From a virus: a stretch of 20,054 nucleotides of DNA. The position numbers and the translations under genes are program-made. Location of the stretch: positions 1 through 20,054 of the IMG/VR virus record IMGVR_UViG_3300010160_000301, one strand, 5' to 3'. This document shows positions 8,839 to 16,441 of this stretch, piece by piece. The notes under the pieces were generated by a model that was not told the origin of the DNA, made no database searches, and was given only the letters and a program-made list of their open reading frames with translations. Numbering within the stretch: position 1 is the first letter of the stretch; every line of letters starts with the position of its first letter.

Positions 8839-9183
8839 ATGAAAAATTTAATTAAAAATATATTAAAGGAAGAAATTACCACCAGTAAAAGTTTTGAGGA
8901 CTTTGCCGAAAAAAGATTTGCTGGTGCGGAAAAAATCGTTAATAACGCAAAAGAAAAAGGTGGTCCCGCAATGTTAACATACCACCATTTTATAGTTAAA
9001 CTACCTTACTATAAAGAAGCAGTGGAAGGTAAGTTTGATTTAGAAAAATCAAAAAAAGAATTTAAAAAATATCTAGATGAGTTATGTGATTTATCTGAAA
9101 ACGTTGAAATGGGTCAAGTAGAGTTTCAAAAACTAGTTGGTCTGATAGAAGTTTTAGGGGAACTCATAATCAAACAAAAGTAA
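8839..9183 (+). CDS. Small helical phage protein with basic amphipathic N-terminus, function unknown
   Basis: A 114-residue, charged, mostly helical protein. I choose the ATG at 8839, one base after the upstream stop, rather than the in-frame TTG at 8827, because the ATG start gives the N-terminus MKNLIKNILKEEITTS, a basic amphipathic helix ending in Glu-Glu. This loosely resembles capsid-targeting leaders of T4 internal proteins (MKTYQEFIAEA), which the prohead protease removes after Glu. The rest includes GGPAMLTYHHFIVKLPYY (residues ~42-59) and a helical C-terminus, VEFQKLVGLIEVLGELII-like, and matches no family I can name. There is no membrane segment. It lies between the tail module and the DNA polymerase leader. 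Confidence 0.7.
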   Translation: MKNLIKNILKEEITTSKSFEDFAEKRFAGAEKIVNNAKEKGGPAMLTYHHFIVKLPYYKEAVEGKFDLEKSKKEFKKYLDELCDLSENVEMGQVEFQKLVGLIEVLGELIIKQK

Positions 9184-9231
9184 TTTACTATCTCAAAACG
9201 TTTTACTATCTTTATTAAAAATTATTAATAA
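9184..9231 (+). promoter_or_regulatory. Polymerase leader: direct repeat and A:T hairpin
   Basis: The 91-bp gap before the polymerase ATG holds two perfect copies of TTTACTATCT (9184-9193 and 9202-9211), start to start 18 bp, and just after them an inverted repeat TTATTAA (9212-9218) / TTAATAA (9225-9231) with a 6-nt loop. The repeat could be a protein-binding site or part of a promoter. The hairpin could be an RNA operator; T4 and RB69 DNA polymerases repress their own translation through a leader hairpin. The stem is all A:T, so it is weak. Regulatory function is inferred. Confidence 0.3.
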
Positions 9232-9274
9232 CGAGTTGGTTTTTCTGTACCCGTCCAAAACAGAATGAGATATT

Positions 9275-12148
9275 ATGAACATAGAAAAAGATATAATAAA
9301 ACAAGCCTCTCCAGATCAAATTCGTGATTTCCTTGAAGGTCACGACCCTGAAAAATATATTGTCGGAATCGAATTAGACCAAACAGATGATTGGTCAGTA
9401 GATAACTCAAACCGTGTTTATTTAATGATTGACGACCCTGAAAAGGGTAAAAAAATTAAAACCCAAAAATTTATACCTTTTTGTTGGACCAAATCTTTGA
9501 AAGATACTGGATTTTATGGTGACGATGTTGAAAGAATGCGTTATGAAGCAAAAAGACATGGAATTTCAACAGAAAAACTTCGAACCGATGATGACAGTCG
9601 TCTAGAGAATGGTTTTAAATTTTTAGTTAAAACAACCGGTACTTATCGTGATTTAATTAACTTCTTTAAAAAAGGTGGTTTAGACCCTTGGAAAAGAAAG
9701 GATATGATTCAACTTTTACAACCTATTGAACAGTATATGATACAAACAGGTAAACGGTTGTTTAAAGGTTTTGATGACTATTCTGAAGTCCATAAGGTTG
9801 TATTCGATATTGAGACCACTTCTTTGGACCCCGAAAATGGTCATATATTTTTGATTGGGGTTAAAGATAATCGTGGGTACCGAAAAATATTGGATGCTTA
9901 TGGTGAAAACGGTGAATGGTCAGCAGAGAATGAAAAAGAAATGATTATGAATTTCTTTGAAATTATTTCTGAACTAAACGCTTCTATCATTACTGGTTAT
10001 AATTCTGAGAACTTTGACTGGCATTACATTTTAGGTAGAATGAAAATACTTGGAATTGTGGATGAACACGTTAGGGTTACACCCAGAGGTGATAAAACTA
10101 AAACGTACATATCAGATGGTTTCATTAAAACTAAACACCCTGAAATTCCGTTAAAACGTAAAACCGCATCACTTAAATTAGGTGCTGAATTAGAATCCTA
10201 TGAACAAACACTTATGTGGGGTTATAATATATTGGATACCTTACATCGTGTTAGACAAGCACAGGCCGTAAACTCTAACATTAAAGAGGCTGGTTTAAAG
10301 TATATATCAAAAGAGGCTAAAGTCGAAAGACCAAATCGTGTTTATATAGACGGTTCACAGTTGGGTAGAATTTGGAATGAAAATAAAAAATGTTATTACA
10401 ATCCAACAAGCGGGCAATGGTACCTGTTAGATGATATAAAACCAGAACCAAAAATAATTGAAAATAAAAAAGGTGAGTTGGTGGTTGTTGATGGGTATGA
10501 AGATAAATGGGAAATTGTTGATGGTCGATTTTTAATAACTGAATATCTAACGGATGATTTGTTGGAAACAGAACAGGTAGACGATATTTACACTCAAGCA
10601 GGATTTTTAACAGCTTCCTTAGTTCCAACAACCTTTAGTCGTACCATTACAATGGGTACCGCAACTCTTTGGAAGTTATTAATGATGTCTTGGTCATATG
10701 AAAATGGGTTAGCAATCCCAGATACATTACCAAAAAGAGAATTTACCGGTGGTTTGTCTAGACTTTTACATTTAGGTTATAGTAAAAAAGTTGCAAAGTT
10801 TGACTACGCGTCACTTTATCCGGCAATACAATTAACACATGAAGTTTTTCCTGATTGTGATGTTACAGGTGCGTTACGAGCAATGTTATTATACCTTTCT
10901 GAAACTCGTAATAAGTATAAAGCTTTAATGAATGAAGCGAACGCGGCAGGTGATTCAAAAGCGGCATCAACGTATGATAAAAAACAATTACCGATTAAAA
11001 TTTTAAATAACTCTGCTTTTGGTTCTATTTCTGCTCCACATATTTTCCCTTGGGGTGATATTGATATTGGTGAGATGATTACCTGTACTGGTAGGCAGTA
11101 TTTAAGGACTATGATTACTTTTTTTATGGAAAGAGGTTACACCCCTTTAGTGTTAGACACTGACGGTGTTAATTTTTCATGTCCTGAAGATGCGGAAAAT
11201 AGAACTTACGTTGGTAACGGATTACATCGTTTTGCTAAAAAAGATAAAGTTTATTCGGGTATCGATGCGGATGTTGCTGAATATAATGAAAGATTTATGC
11301 ATGGTGTTATGGGTCTCGATATTGATGATATCATGGAGTCAACCATTAATTTATCTAGAAAAAATTATGCAATCTTAAAACCAGGTGGTAAAATCAAATT
11401 AACGGGTAATACCATTAAAGGAAAATCTATCCCAAAATACATTGAAAAATTCTTGGGTAAAGCTATTAAAATGTTGTTGGATGGTAAGGGTAAAGAATTT
11501 GTTGATTTTTACTATGAACATTTGGAAAAGATTTATAATCAACAAGTTCCTTTAGTAGATGTCGCGAGTAAATCAAAAGTTAAAAAAACTGTTGAAAGTT
11601 ACAAAAAAAGGGGTACTGACAAAAACGGCAGAGAATTACCAAGACAAGCTCATATGGAGTTAATTATTCGTGATAGTGTCCACATAAACTTGGGTGATAC
11701 CATTTATCATATCAATAATGGGACTAAAAAATCACATGCAGATATCTCCACTAGTAAAACTAAAAAAGATCCGCCAGAAGGTACAACAAAATTTAATTGT
11801 TATTTAATCACAGAAGACGAGATTAAGAAAAACCCTGACTTAACAGGTGAATATAACGTACCAAAATACATTGATGCTTTCAATAAAAAAGTAGAACCAC
11901 TTTTAGTTGTTTTTCCATTACATGTTCGAGAATCTTTAATAATCGAAAATCCAGAATCAAAACAATACTTTACTTCAAAAGAACTGGAATTAATTGGTGG
12001 GGTTGCAACAAACCCGGAAGATCAAGATACCTTGGAGGAATTGATGACTATGAGTGAGGGTGAGGTTAATTTTTGGCGAAGAAAAGGTGTTTCAGAAACT
12101 TACATGGTAAAAGATAGGTTTCAGGAAAATAAAAATATTACTGTTTAG
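9275..12148 (+). CDS. Family B DNA polymerase with 3'-5' exonuclease
   Basis: A 957-residue replicative polymerase. The exonuclease domain carries Exo I FDIETT (Asp178, Glu180), Exo II YNSENFD (Asp248) and an Exo III-type Asp321 in YNILD, so proofreading residues appear intact. The polymerase domain carries motif A DYASLYP (Asp510), motif B KILNNSAFG (Lys575-Gly583) and motif C DTDG (Asp628, Asp630). Two departures from the textbook family are visible: Phe582 replaces the Tyr of Kx3NSxYG, and motif C reads VLDTDG rather than YxDTDS. Between the exonuclease and palm, residues ~350-440 form a charged insertion. The C-terminal thumb region is complete. It sits between virion-type genes rather than with other replication genes. 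Intein and frameshift are not seen. The next gene follows after 34 bp. Confidence 0.95.
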   Translation: MNIEKDIIKQASPDQIRDFLEGHDPEKYIVGIELDQTDDWSVDNSNRVYLMIDDPEKGKKIKTQKFIPFCWTKSLKDTGFYGDDVERMRYEAKRHGISTEKLRTDDDSRLENGFKFLVKTTGTYRDLINFFKKGGLDPWKRKDMIQLLQPIEQYMIQTGKRLFKGFDDYSEVHKVVFDIETTSLDPENGHIFLIGVKDNRGYRKILDAYGENGEWSAENEKEMIMNFFEIISELNASIITGYNSENFDWHYILGRMKILGIVDEHVRVTPRGDKTKTYISDGFIKTKHPEIPLKRKTASLKLGAELESYEQTLMWGYNILDTLHRVRQAQAVNSNIKEAGLKYISKEAKVERPNRVYIDGSQLGRIWNENKKCYYNPTSGQWYLLDDIKPEPKIIENKKGELVVVDGYEDKWEIVDGRFLITEYLTDDLLETEQVDDIYTQAGFLTASLVPTTFSRTITMGTATLWKLLMMSWSYENGLAIPDTLPKREFTGGLSRLLHLGYSKKVAKFDYASLYPAIQLTHEVFPDCDVTGALRAMLLYLSETRNKYKALMNEANAAGDSKAASTYDKKQLPIKILNNSAFGSISAPHIFPWGDIDIGEMITCTGRQYLRTMITFFMERGYTPLVLDTDGVNFSCPEDAENRTYVGNGLHRFAKKDKVYSGIDADVAEYNERFMHGVMGLDIDDIMESTINLSRKNYAILKPGGKIKLTGNTIKGKSIPKYIEKFLGKAIKMLLDGKGKEFVDFYYEHLEKIYNQQVPLVDVASKSKVKKTVESYKKRGTDKNGRELPRQAHMELIIRDSVHINLGDTIYHINNGTKKSHADISTSKTKKDPPEGTTKFNCYLITEDEIKKNPDLTGEYNVPKYIDAFNKKVEPLLVVFPLHVRESLIIENPESKQYFTSKELELIGGVATNPEDQDTLEELMTMSEGEVNFWRRKGVSETYMVKDRFQENKNITV

Positions 12149-12168
12149 TTTTTTAAAATATTTTTCAC

Positions 12169-12178
12169 GATATTTATC
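12169..12178 (+). promoter_or_regulatory. GATATTTATC element
   Basis: GATATTTATC lies in the 34-bp gap after the polymerase gene and ends four bases before the next ATG. If it were a -10 element the transcript would be nearly leaderless. It is one of five similar sites in gene-flanking gaps. Confidence 0.3.
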
Positions 12179-12182
12179 ATAT

Positions 12183-12446
12183 ATGATACCACATTTACAA
12201 GAATTCATACCCTACGATATGGCTTTAAAATTAAGCGAACTGGGTTATCATAACCAAATACAGGGTTATTACAATATTTATAATAAACACATGTTTTTTT
12301 CTGAACATATTTTACATAGTGAAGCTATTTGGGCACCAAGCTACGAACAAGTTTTAAATTGGTTGCAAGTTACCCACAATAAAGACGTTAACCCCGATAA
12401 AGAAAGTATTATAGAGGCTATTAGTGAAATAAGTTTAAAAAGATAA
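12183..12446 (+). CDS. Small conserved-looking phage protein, function unknown
   Basis: An 87-residue soluble protein with MALKLSELGY (residues ~13-22), a tyrosine-rich stretch and WAPSYEQVLNWLQ (~50-62). From memory, short phage proteins with an 'A.KLKELGF...YY......APTYQQ...W' pattern are common in Bacteroidota phages, and this fits that pattern, but no function is known to me. No membrane segment, cysteine cluster or catalytic motif is visible. The start is the first ATG after the polymerase stop and has no Shine-Dalgarno sequence. Flanking AT elements on both sides suggest it may be transcribed on its own. Confidence 0.75.
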   Translation: MIPHLQEFIPYDMALKLSELGYHNQIQGYYNIYNKHMFFSEHILHSEAIWAPSYEQVLNWLQVTHNKDVNPDKESIIEAISEISLKR

Positions 12447-12464
12447 AATAATTCGTTTTTCTTT

Positions 12465-12474
12465 GATATTTATA
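12465..12474 (+). promoter_or_regulatory. GATATTTATA element
   Basis: GATATTTATA lies in the 41-bp gap before the 12488 gene and ends 13 bases before its ATG. It is the third copy starting with GATATTTAT in an intergenic gap. Promoter function is inferred from recurrence. Confidence 0.3.
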
Positions 12475-12487
12475 AAGAAAAAAGAAA

Positions 12488-13096
12488 ATGATTAATTTTT
12501 TAAATGAGTTTATATATTTTGATGGTAAAAATGTTCCTCTTAGAGATGACGTTAAATCATCTTCTAACAGTACTACCGACCCAATGTTTGACCCAGAAGA
12601 CGGGCATCAACTAAAAAACGCTACCGCACAACAACGTCAACAAGGTTATCGAGGGTATTACTCTTTAGTACCAATGCCATCCGTTAAAACACCACTGGCA
12701 AGTGATAGTTACCCGACAATGATTTCGTATATGGATGATGAAGAAAAAGTTAGGACACCTAAGAAAAGTAAAAAATACCCTAGCCCTAAAAATATCAAAA
12801 GAAAAATAAAAGAAACTTCAAAAGATAAAATGAAGGGTATGGTGGAAGATATTGTTACTAAAAAGGTGACAAAAGATATTTTTAACCTTAAAAAAAATGA
12901 AATCCCCGATATTGATGCTGTTGCAGAAGAAAACCCTATTTTAGTTAGAAAGTTAAAAAATCTAATTGATATTGTTTCTTTAAATCAGGCTACTGGTGAA
13001 CAAAAAGGTATTATCCTAAACTTCTTGGTTAGTAATATCGATACCGTTAATATTCCTGTAGAATATAAAAAAGAAATTACCAAAAATTTACAATAA
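12488..13096 (+). CDS. Unknown lysine-rich protein, possible virion component
   Basis: A 202-residue protein in three visible parts: residues 1-80, polar and Pro/Gln-rich with GYRGYYSLVPMPS; residues ~85-125, very basic and Lys-rich (KKSKKYPSPKNIKRKIK), likely disordered or nucleic-acid binding; and residues ~125-202, helical and acidic-hydrophobic. No known domain is recognised. The N-terminus MINFLNEFI is a short amphipathic stretch, weakly like the leaders of neighbouring genes. One base separates its stop from the next ATG, so the following genes are probably cotranscribed. A head-associated or scaffold-like role is possible from size, composition and context only. Confidence 0.7.
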   Translation: MINFLNEFIYFDGKNVPLRDDVKSSSNSTTDPMFDPEDGHQLKNATAQQRQQGYRGYYSLVPMPSVKTPLASDSYPTMISYMDDEEKVRTPKKSKKYPSPKNIKRKIKETSKDKMKGMVEDIVTKKVTKDIFNLKKNEIPDIDAVAEENPILVRKLKNLIDIVSLNQATGEQKGIILNFLVSNIDTVNIPVEYKKEITKNLQ

Positions 13097-13633
13097 ATGG
13101 CAAACTCACAGTTACAAGGTCGTTATTGGGATATTCCTGAAGAATTACTTAACCATTTAAAAAGAATTATGCGTGCATACAAAGGTAAGGAAAATGTTGA
13201 GGGGTATCAGAGATTAAGAAATTTAATATCTGAACCTAAAGTTAGTTATGAAGAATTAAAAAGAGTTAAAAATTTTTTTGACACTCAATCTTCAGATACT
13301 GATTTTATGGGTGATAAAAAACAAACAACACCCTTTATACTTAATGGTGGTTTAAAAATGAAAAGTTGGGTTGATGAAACTTTAAAGACATCAAGAGATA
13401 ACATTGATGGTGTTAAAAAAATAAAAACCGATACCGCCATGGGTAATTACTACCAAAAAGATAGTATGTCAAGAGATGTTAAAAATTTAAAACCAAAAAC
13501 AGATGATGTAAAAATAAAACATTCACATCAAAAAAGTGTTTCAGAGGCTATTTATGAAATAAACATAATGGAAAACATAATAAATATTTTTAATAAAAAC
13601 AAAGAATCATGCCACAAATTTCACCAGTATTAA
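13097..13633 (+). CDS. Unknown helical phage protein
   Basis: A 178-residue protein. The first ~75 residues are helical, with IPEELLNHLKRIMRAYKG and VEGYQRLRNLI, followed by YEELKRVKNFFD, and look like a compact helical domain; FILNGGLKMKSWVDETL (~residues 82-98) follows. The middle is basic and polar. The C-terminus (~residues 147-165) carries SVSEAIYEINIMENIINIF, an amphipathic helix. I recall similar unnamed proteins in large Bacteroidota phages but can give no function. Its last 25 bases overlap the next gene in another frame, which is typical of phage packing. No catalytic motif or membrane segment is visible. Confidence 0.7.
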   Translation: MANSQLQGRYWDIPEELLNHLKRIMRAYKGKENVEGYQRLRNLISEPKVSYEELKRVKNFFDTQSSDTDFMGDKKQTTPFILNGGLKMKSWVDETLKTSRDNIDGVKKIKTDTAMGNYYQKDSMSRDVKNLKPKTDDVKIKHSHQKSVSEAIYEINIMENIINIFNKNKESCHKFHQY

Positions 13634-13950
13634 CAGACCCAGGTAGTGTCCAAAGTTTTGGACCAGGAGGTATTTTAAACCAATTACCAGGATTAAAACA
13701 AACAGCTGACGCCGAAAGATTAACTTTAACCGTTCTTAACGAATATAAAGATACAGCGGCCGATAGATACAGTTCAACACATCCAAACGCATTAAGTGAT
13801 AATGACGGTTTTGGTCGTGGAGATGCTAACGGTCAAGTAGGTACTATCGTTGATATACAAACTCAACAAACATTAACTTATTCATCGGGTAATAAATACA
13901 AACCTGGTATGGGTTACGATAACTTTAATTACCCACAACAATATTGGTAG
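13609..13950 (+). CDS. Unknown small phage protein, probably virion-related
   Basis: A 113-residue protein starting at an ATG inside the end of the upstream gene. It is Gly/Pro/Asn-rich, with SFGPGGILNQLPGLKQTADAE at its N-terminal side, a short helix (LTLTVLNEYKDTAADRY), and a Tyr/Asn-rich tail ending in NYPQQYW. The mix of low-complexity loops and a short helix would suit a small capsid or tail accessory protein, but no family is recognised. It ends with tandem stops TAG TAA. Reading the ATG as start is supported by the stop-to-start packing on both sides and lack of an alternative. Confidence 0.7.
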   Translation: MPQISPVLTDPGSVQSFGPGGILNQLPGLKQTADAERLTLTVLNEYKDTAADRYSSTHPNALSDNDGFGRGDANGQVGTIVDIQTQQTLTYSSGNKYKPGMGYDNFNYPQQYW

Positions 13951-13953
13951 TAA

Positions 13954-14334
13954 ATGAGACTTTACTCTATTCTAAATGAACTTATTTTAGAAGCAGCTTC
14001 AGATGCGGAAGTTAGTGATGCTATTGTTAAACACAATAGGGTTAAAATAAGATATCAAGAACCAAATGGTAGTTATAGTACTCGATATTTGGAATCTTAT
14101 GTCTTAGGGCTTTCAAAAGCCGGTAACCCAATTGTAAGGGCTTATCAATATGCTGGTGACACTACTACTGAAATAGGTTGGAAAACATTTAGATTAGATC
14201 GGATAATGGATTGGGAAGAAATGAATGAAAGACCGTTTAGTAATCCAATATCTGATAGAGTAACCGGAATACCAAAATATAACCGTCTTGGTGACGGTTC
14301 GATGACAAGAATAAACAAACAAGCAAAATTTTAA
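13954..14334 (+). CDS. Stand-alone WYL-domain protein with capsid-targeting-like leader
   Basis: A 126-residue protein. Residues ~27-88 match the WYL fold: VKIRY, then R-Y-L-E-S-Y-V-LG-S-AG-P (residues 44-59), RAYQYAGDT (62-70) and GWKTFRLDRI (75-84). WYL domains sense ligands or nucleic acids in bacterial regulators, usually joined to a helix-turn-helix; here there is no DNA-binding partner domain. The C-terminal ~35 residues end in GDGSMTRINKQAKF. The N-terminus MRLYSILNELILEAAS resembles the T4 capsid-targeting leader MKTYQEFIAEA, with a candidate prohead-protease site after Glu13. Packaging and delivery into the host would follow if so. WYL assignment is by eye but strong; the leader idea is inference. 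Confidence 0.75.
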   Translation: MRLYSILNELILEAASDAEVSDAIVKHNRVKIRYQEPNGSYSTRYLESYVLGLSKAGNPIVRAYQYAGDTTTEIGWKTFRLDRIMDWEEMNERPFSNPISDRVTGIPKYNRLGDGSMTRINKQAKF

Positions 14335-14337
14335 AAT

Positions 14338-14967
14338 ATGGATCCTAAATTATTAGCAATTCTCAAGAAATCAAAAGCGATTGATAAAGCCGCAGAAAAA
14401 TTTGATACTGGTAAAGCAAAAAGATCACAAACACCTGGTTTAACTAGTGATAGAAATGTTATGGGTGGAAGTTCTTTTGATTACGGACAACAAATGTCTG
14501 AGTCGGTTGAAGCTGGTACTGAAATGTATAATGAAAGAGTACAAAATTCTAGACTACCTGCAGCTATTCAAAAAGCAATGTTAGAAAACCCAATCCCACA
14601 ATTAAACCCAATGGGTGGTGTTGATGAAGAGACAATTAGAGAATTAAATGGTTATACAGTTAAAGAATCGGTTAGACAACCAGCGTACAGTGAAGACGAT
14701 GAAATAGATATGTTTGAAAATGCTGTAAAAAAACCTGAGATTAAAAAAAGAAGAATGGTAACCGAAAATATTAACCAAATGCCGGTTAACGTCGATGAAA
14801 GTTATTTAAGAAAACTAATCGCCTCTGAAATTTCAAAAGCTTTACCAAAAATAATCGAAAACTATTTCGAATCACGTTTGGTTAAAGAAAATGTACAATT
14901 TAAGGCTGGGAGCACAGTTTTTTCAGGAAATGTTATGCCAATGCCTAAATTAAAAAGAAAGCAATAA
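14338..14967 (+). CDS. Unknown protein, possible head scaffold/accessory
   Basis: A 209-residue, charged, largely helical or disordered protein. Features in order are a Lys/Ala/Asp-rich N-terminus (LLAILKKSKAIDKAAEKFD), a Ser/Gly-rich region, an amphipathic SRLPAAIQKAMLENPIPQL (residues ~71-89), an acidic patch EDDEIDMFE, and an amphipathic helix LRKLIASEISKALPKIIENYFESRL (~157-181, given in pieces here) before a basic Pro-Met tail. Such composition suits prohead core or other head-associated proteins, but no family is recognised. It follows the WYL gene by three bases and precedes the microprotein and terminator. Confidence 0.68.
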   Translation: MDPKLLAILKKSKAIDKAAEKFDTGKAKRSQTPGLTSDRNVMGGSSFDYGQQMSESVEAGTEMYNERVQNSRLPAAIQKAMLENPIPQLNPMGGVDEETIRELNGYTVKESVRQPAYSEDDEIDMFENAVKKPEIKKRRMVTENINQMPVNVDESYLRKLIASEISKALPKIIENYFESRLVKENVQFKAGSTVFSGNVMPMPKLKRKQ

Positions 14968-14990
14968 CAATTAAACTAAAAACAAACAAC

Positions 14991-15050
14991 ATGACAACAA
15001 AAGGATGTGGTTGCAAAGGCAACAAAGGTACACCAAAAGGTAAAAAGTAA
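14991..15050 (+). CDS. 19-residue Cys/Lys/Gly microprotein
   Basis: A 60-bp ORF, ATG at 14991 and TAA at 15048-15050, encoding MTTKGCGCKGNKGTPKGKK. It is the only ORF in the 97-bp space between the upstream gene and the terminator. The leader is A-rich (AAAACAAACAAC) like the other starts here. The peptide is strongly basic with a CxC motif, which could bind a metal or cap a disulfide. Support is positional: in-frame start and stop, normal initiation context, and a terminator immediately downstream. A similar CGC-Lys tail could also be a remnant of a longer C-terminus. No function is assigned. Confidence 0.45.
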   Translation: MTTKGCGCKGNKGTPKGKK

Positions 15051-15064
15051 CCTTTACAAAAATT

Positions 15065-15095
15065 AAAAAAACCCCACTATTAAGTGGGGTTTTTT
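15065..15095 (+). terminator. Strong intrinsic terminator
   Basis: Perfect 8-bp stem ACCCCACT (15071-15078) / AGTGGGGT (15083-15090) with loop ATTA, extended by A6 (15065-15070) pairing with T5 (15091-15095) and followed by a T-run. Symmetric A/T flanks let it work in both directions. It separates the virion-type block from the glycosyltransferase operon. Confidence 0.95.
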
Positions 15096-15121
15096 ATTGC
15101 ATAAAATTAAATAAAACATAT

Positions 15122-16441
15122 ATGAAAAATAAAGTAAAAGTATTAGTAATTTGTTCAGACCGTTCAGGTGTAGCAAAGTTTAGGTCATTAGATCCACATT
15201 TAAGGTTACAAGAAATGTATCCAGAAGATTTTTTTGTGGATATCATAACAGCAGGTATTGATAGTATTAACTGGGATGATGATAACTATTTAAAACAGTT
15301 TGACATTGTTCATTTTCACCGAACAATTACCGATGTTGTAGGAGGTCAATTACAACCTGTTTATGGTGAAAACGCGAAAAGAATTTTCGATAAATTTAAA
15401 AAATTCGGAATTGTTTCAGTTATGGATATTGATGATTATTGGATGCCATCAATTGACCACCCAGCATACCCAATGTTAAAACAGGCCAAATTAGATGAAC
15501 TTATTAAAAGTAATTTCCCGTTAGTTGACTATGTAACAACAACAACTAAAATTTTTGCTGAAGAAATTAAACGGTACAACAAAAATGTTATTATTATACC
15601 GAACGCAATTAATCCAGAGGAACCACAATTTCAAAAGAAAGAAGTTAAAAGTGATAAAAAACTTCGTATTGGTTGGTTAGGTGGTAGTTCTCATTTGGAA
15701 GATTTACGATTAATGAGACAAGGGTTAAATATTTGGATGAATTCTGATGAGGCAAAAGATACCCAATTGGTGATTTGTGGTTTTGATACCCGTGGTAGTA
15801 TGACAGAAACAAATTCACAAACAGGGGAACAAAGAACCAGAAAAATCCTACCACATGAAAGCGTTTGGGCTCGTTATGAAGAAGTTTTCACCGATGACTA
15901 TAAAATCCTAAGTCCAGAATATAAAAAACAACTTTTAAAATATTCTCAAGAAGAAGGTTTTAATGATATCAACGAACCTTACCGTAGGGTTTGGACGAAA
16001 CCGATTACGACTTACGCATCAAATTATAATTCTTTCGATATTTCTTTAGCACCATTAAAAGAACATATGTTTAATAAAGTAAAATCACAGTTAAAAGTTA
16101 TTGAGGCTGGGTTCCATAAAAAAGCATTGATAGCACAAAACTACGGTCCTTATACTATAGATTTGGTTAATGTAATGGAATTTGGTGGTAAAATTAATGA
16201 AAAAGGTAATGCAATCTTAATCGATTCTAAGAAAAATCATAGTGATTGGTTAAAGGCAATAAAATTTTTACATAAAAATCCGGAATTAATTGAAATTATG
16301 GGAGAAAATTTATATCTTTGTGTCAAGGAAAAATATCATATGGATGTGGTTACAAAAACCAGGTCAGATTTTTATCTTGAAATAGTAAAAAGAAACAACA
16401 AAGAAGTTAAACAATTAATCCTAGAAAACAATGCAATTTAA
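15122..16441 (+). CDS. GT-B fold glycosyltransferase (GT4-like)
   Basis: A 439-residue glycosyltransferase. The N-terminal Rossmann-like half starts VKVLVICSDRSGVAKFR and contains DIVHFHRT (residues 61-68), a MDIDDYW segment (101-107) and IIPNAIN (158-164), the usual turn before the second lobe. The C-terminal half opens LRIGWLGGSSHLEDL (181-195) and contains FDISLAPL (305-312), FNKVKSQLKVIEAG (317-330) and ALIAQNYGPY, matching the nucleotide-sugar-binding region of GT4-type enzymes (the 'K-x-x-E' zone). An insertion of ~80 residues (~215-300) separates the strands. The donor and acceptor are unknown; phage enzymes of this sort modify DNA bases, virions or host glycans. It is the first gene after the terminator and overlaps the exonuclease gene by 11 bp. 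Confidence 0.88.
   Translation: MKNKVKVLVICSDRSGVAKFRSLDPHLRLQEMYPEDFFVDIITAGIDSINWDDDNYLKQFDIVHFHRTITDVVGGQLQPVYGENAKRIFDKFKKFGIVSVMDIDDYWMPSIDHPAYPMLKQAKLDELIKSNFPLVDYVTTTTKIFAEEIKRYNKNVIIIPNAINPEEPQFQKKEVKSDKKLRIGWLGGSSHLEDLRLMRQGLNIWMNSDEAKDTQLVICGFDTRGSMTETNSQTGEQRTRKILPHESVWARYEEVFTDDYKILSPEYKKQLLKYSQEEGFNDINEPYRRVWTKPITTYASNYNSFDISLAPLKEHMFNKVKSQLKVIEAGFHKKALIAQNYGPYTIDLVNVMEFGGKINEKGNAILIDSKKNHSDWLKAIKFLHKNPELIEIMGENLYLCVKEKYHMDVVTKTRSDFYLEIVKRNNKEVKQLILENNAI

Noticed and set aside
10317-10631. 104-codon minus-strand ORF inside the polymerase gene
   Set aside because: Antisense to the conserved polymerase; its composition is that of a shadow frame.
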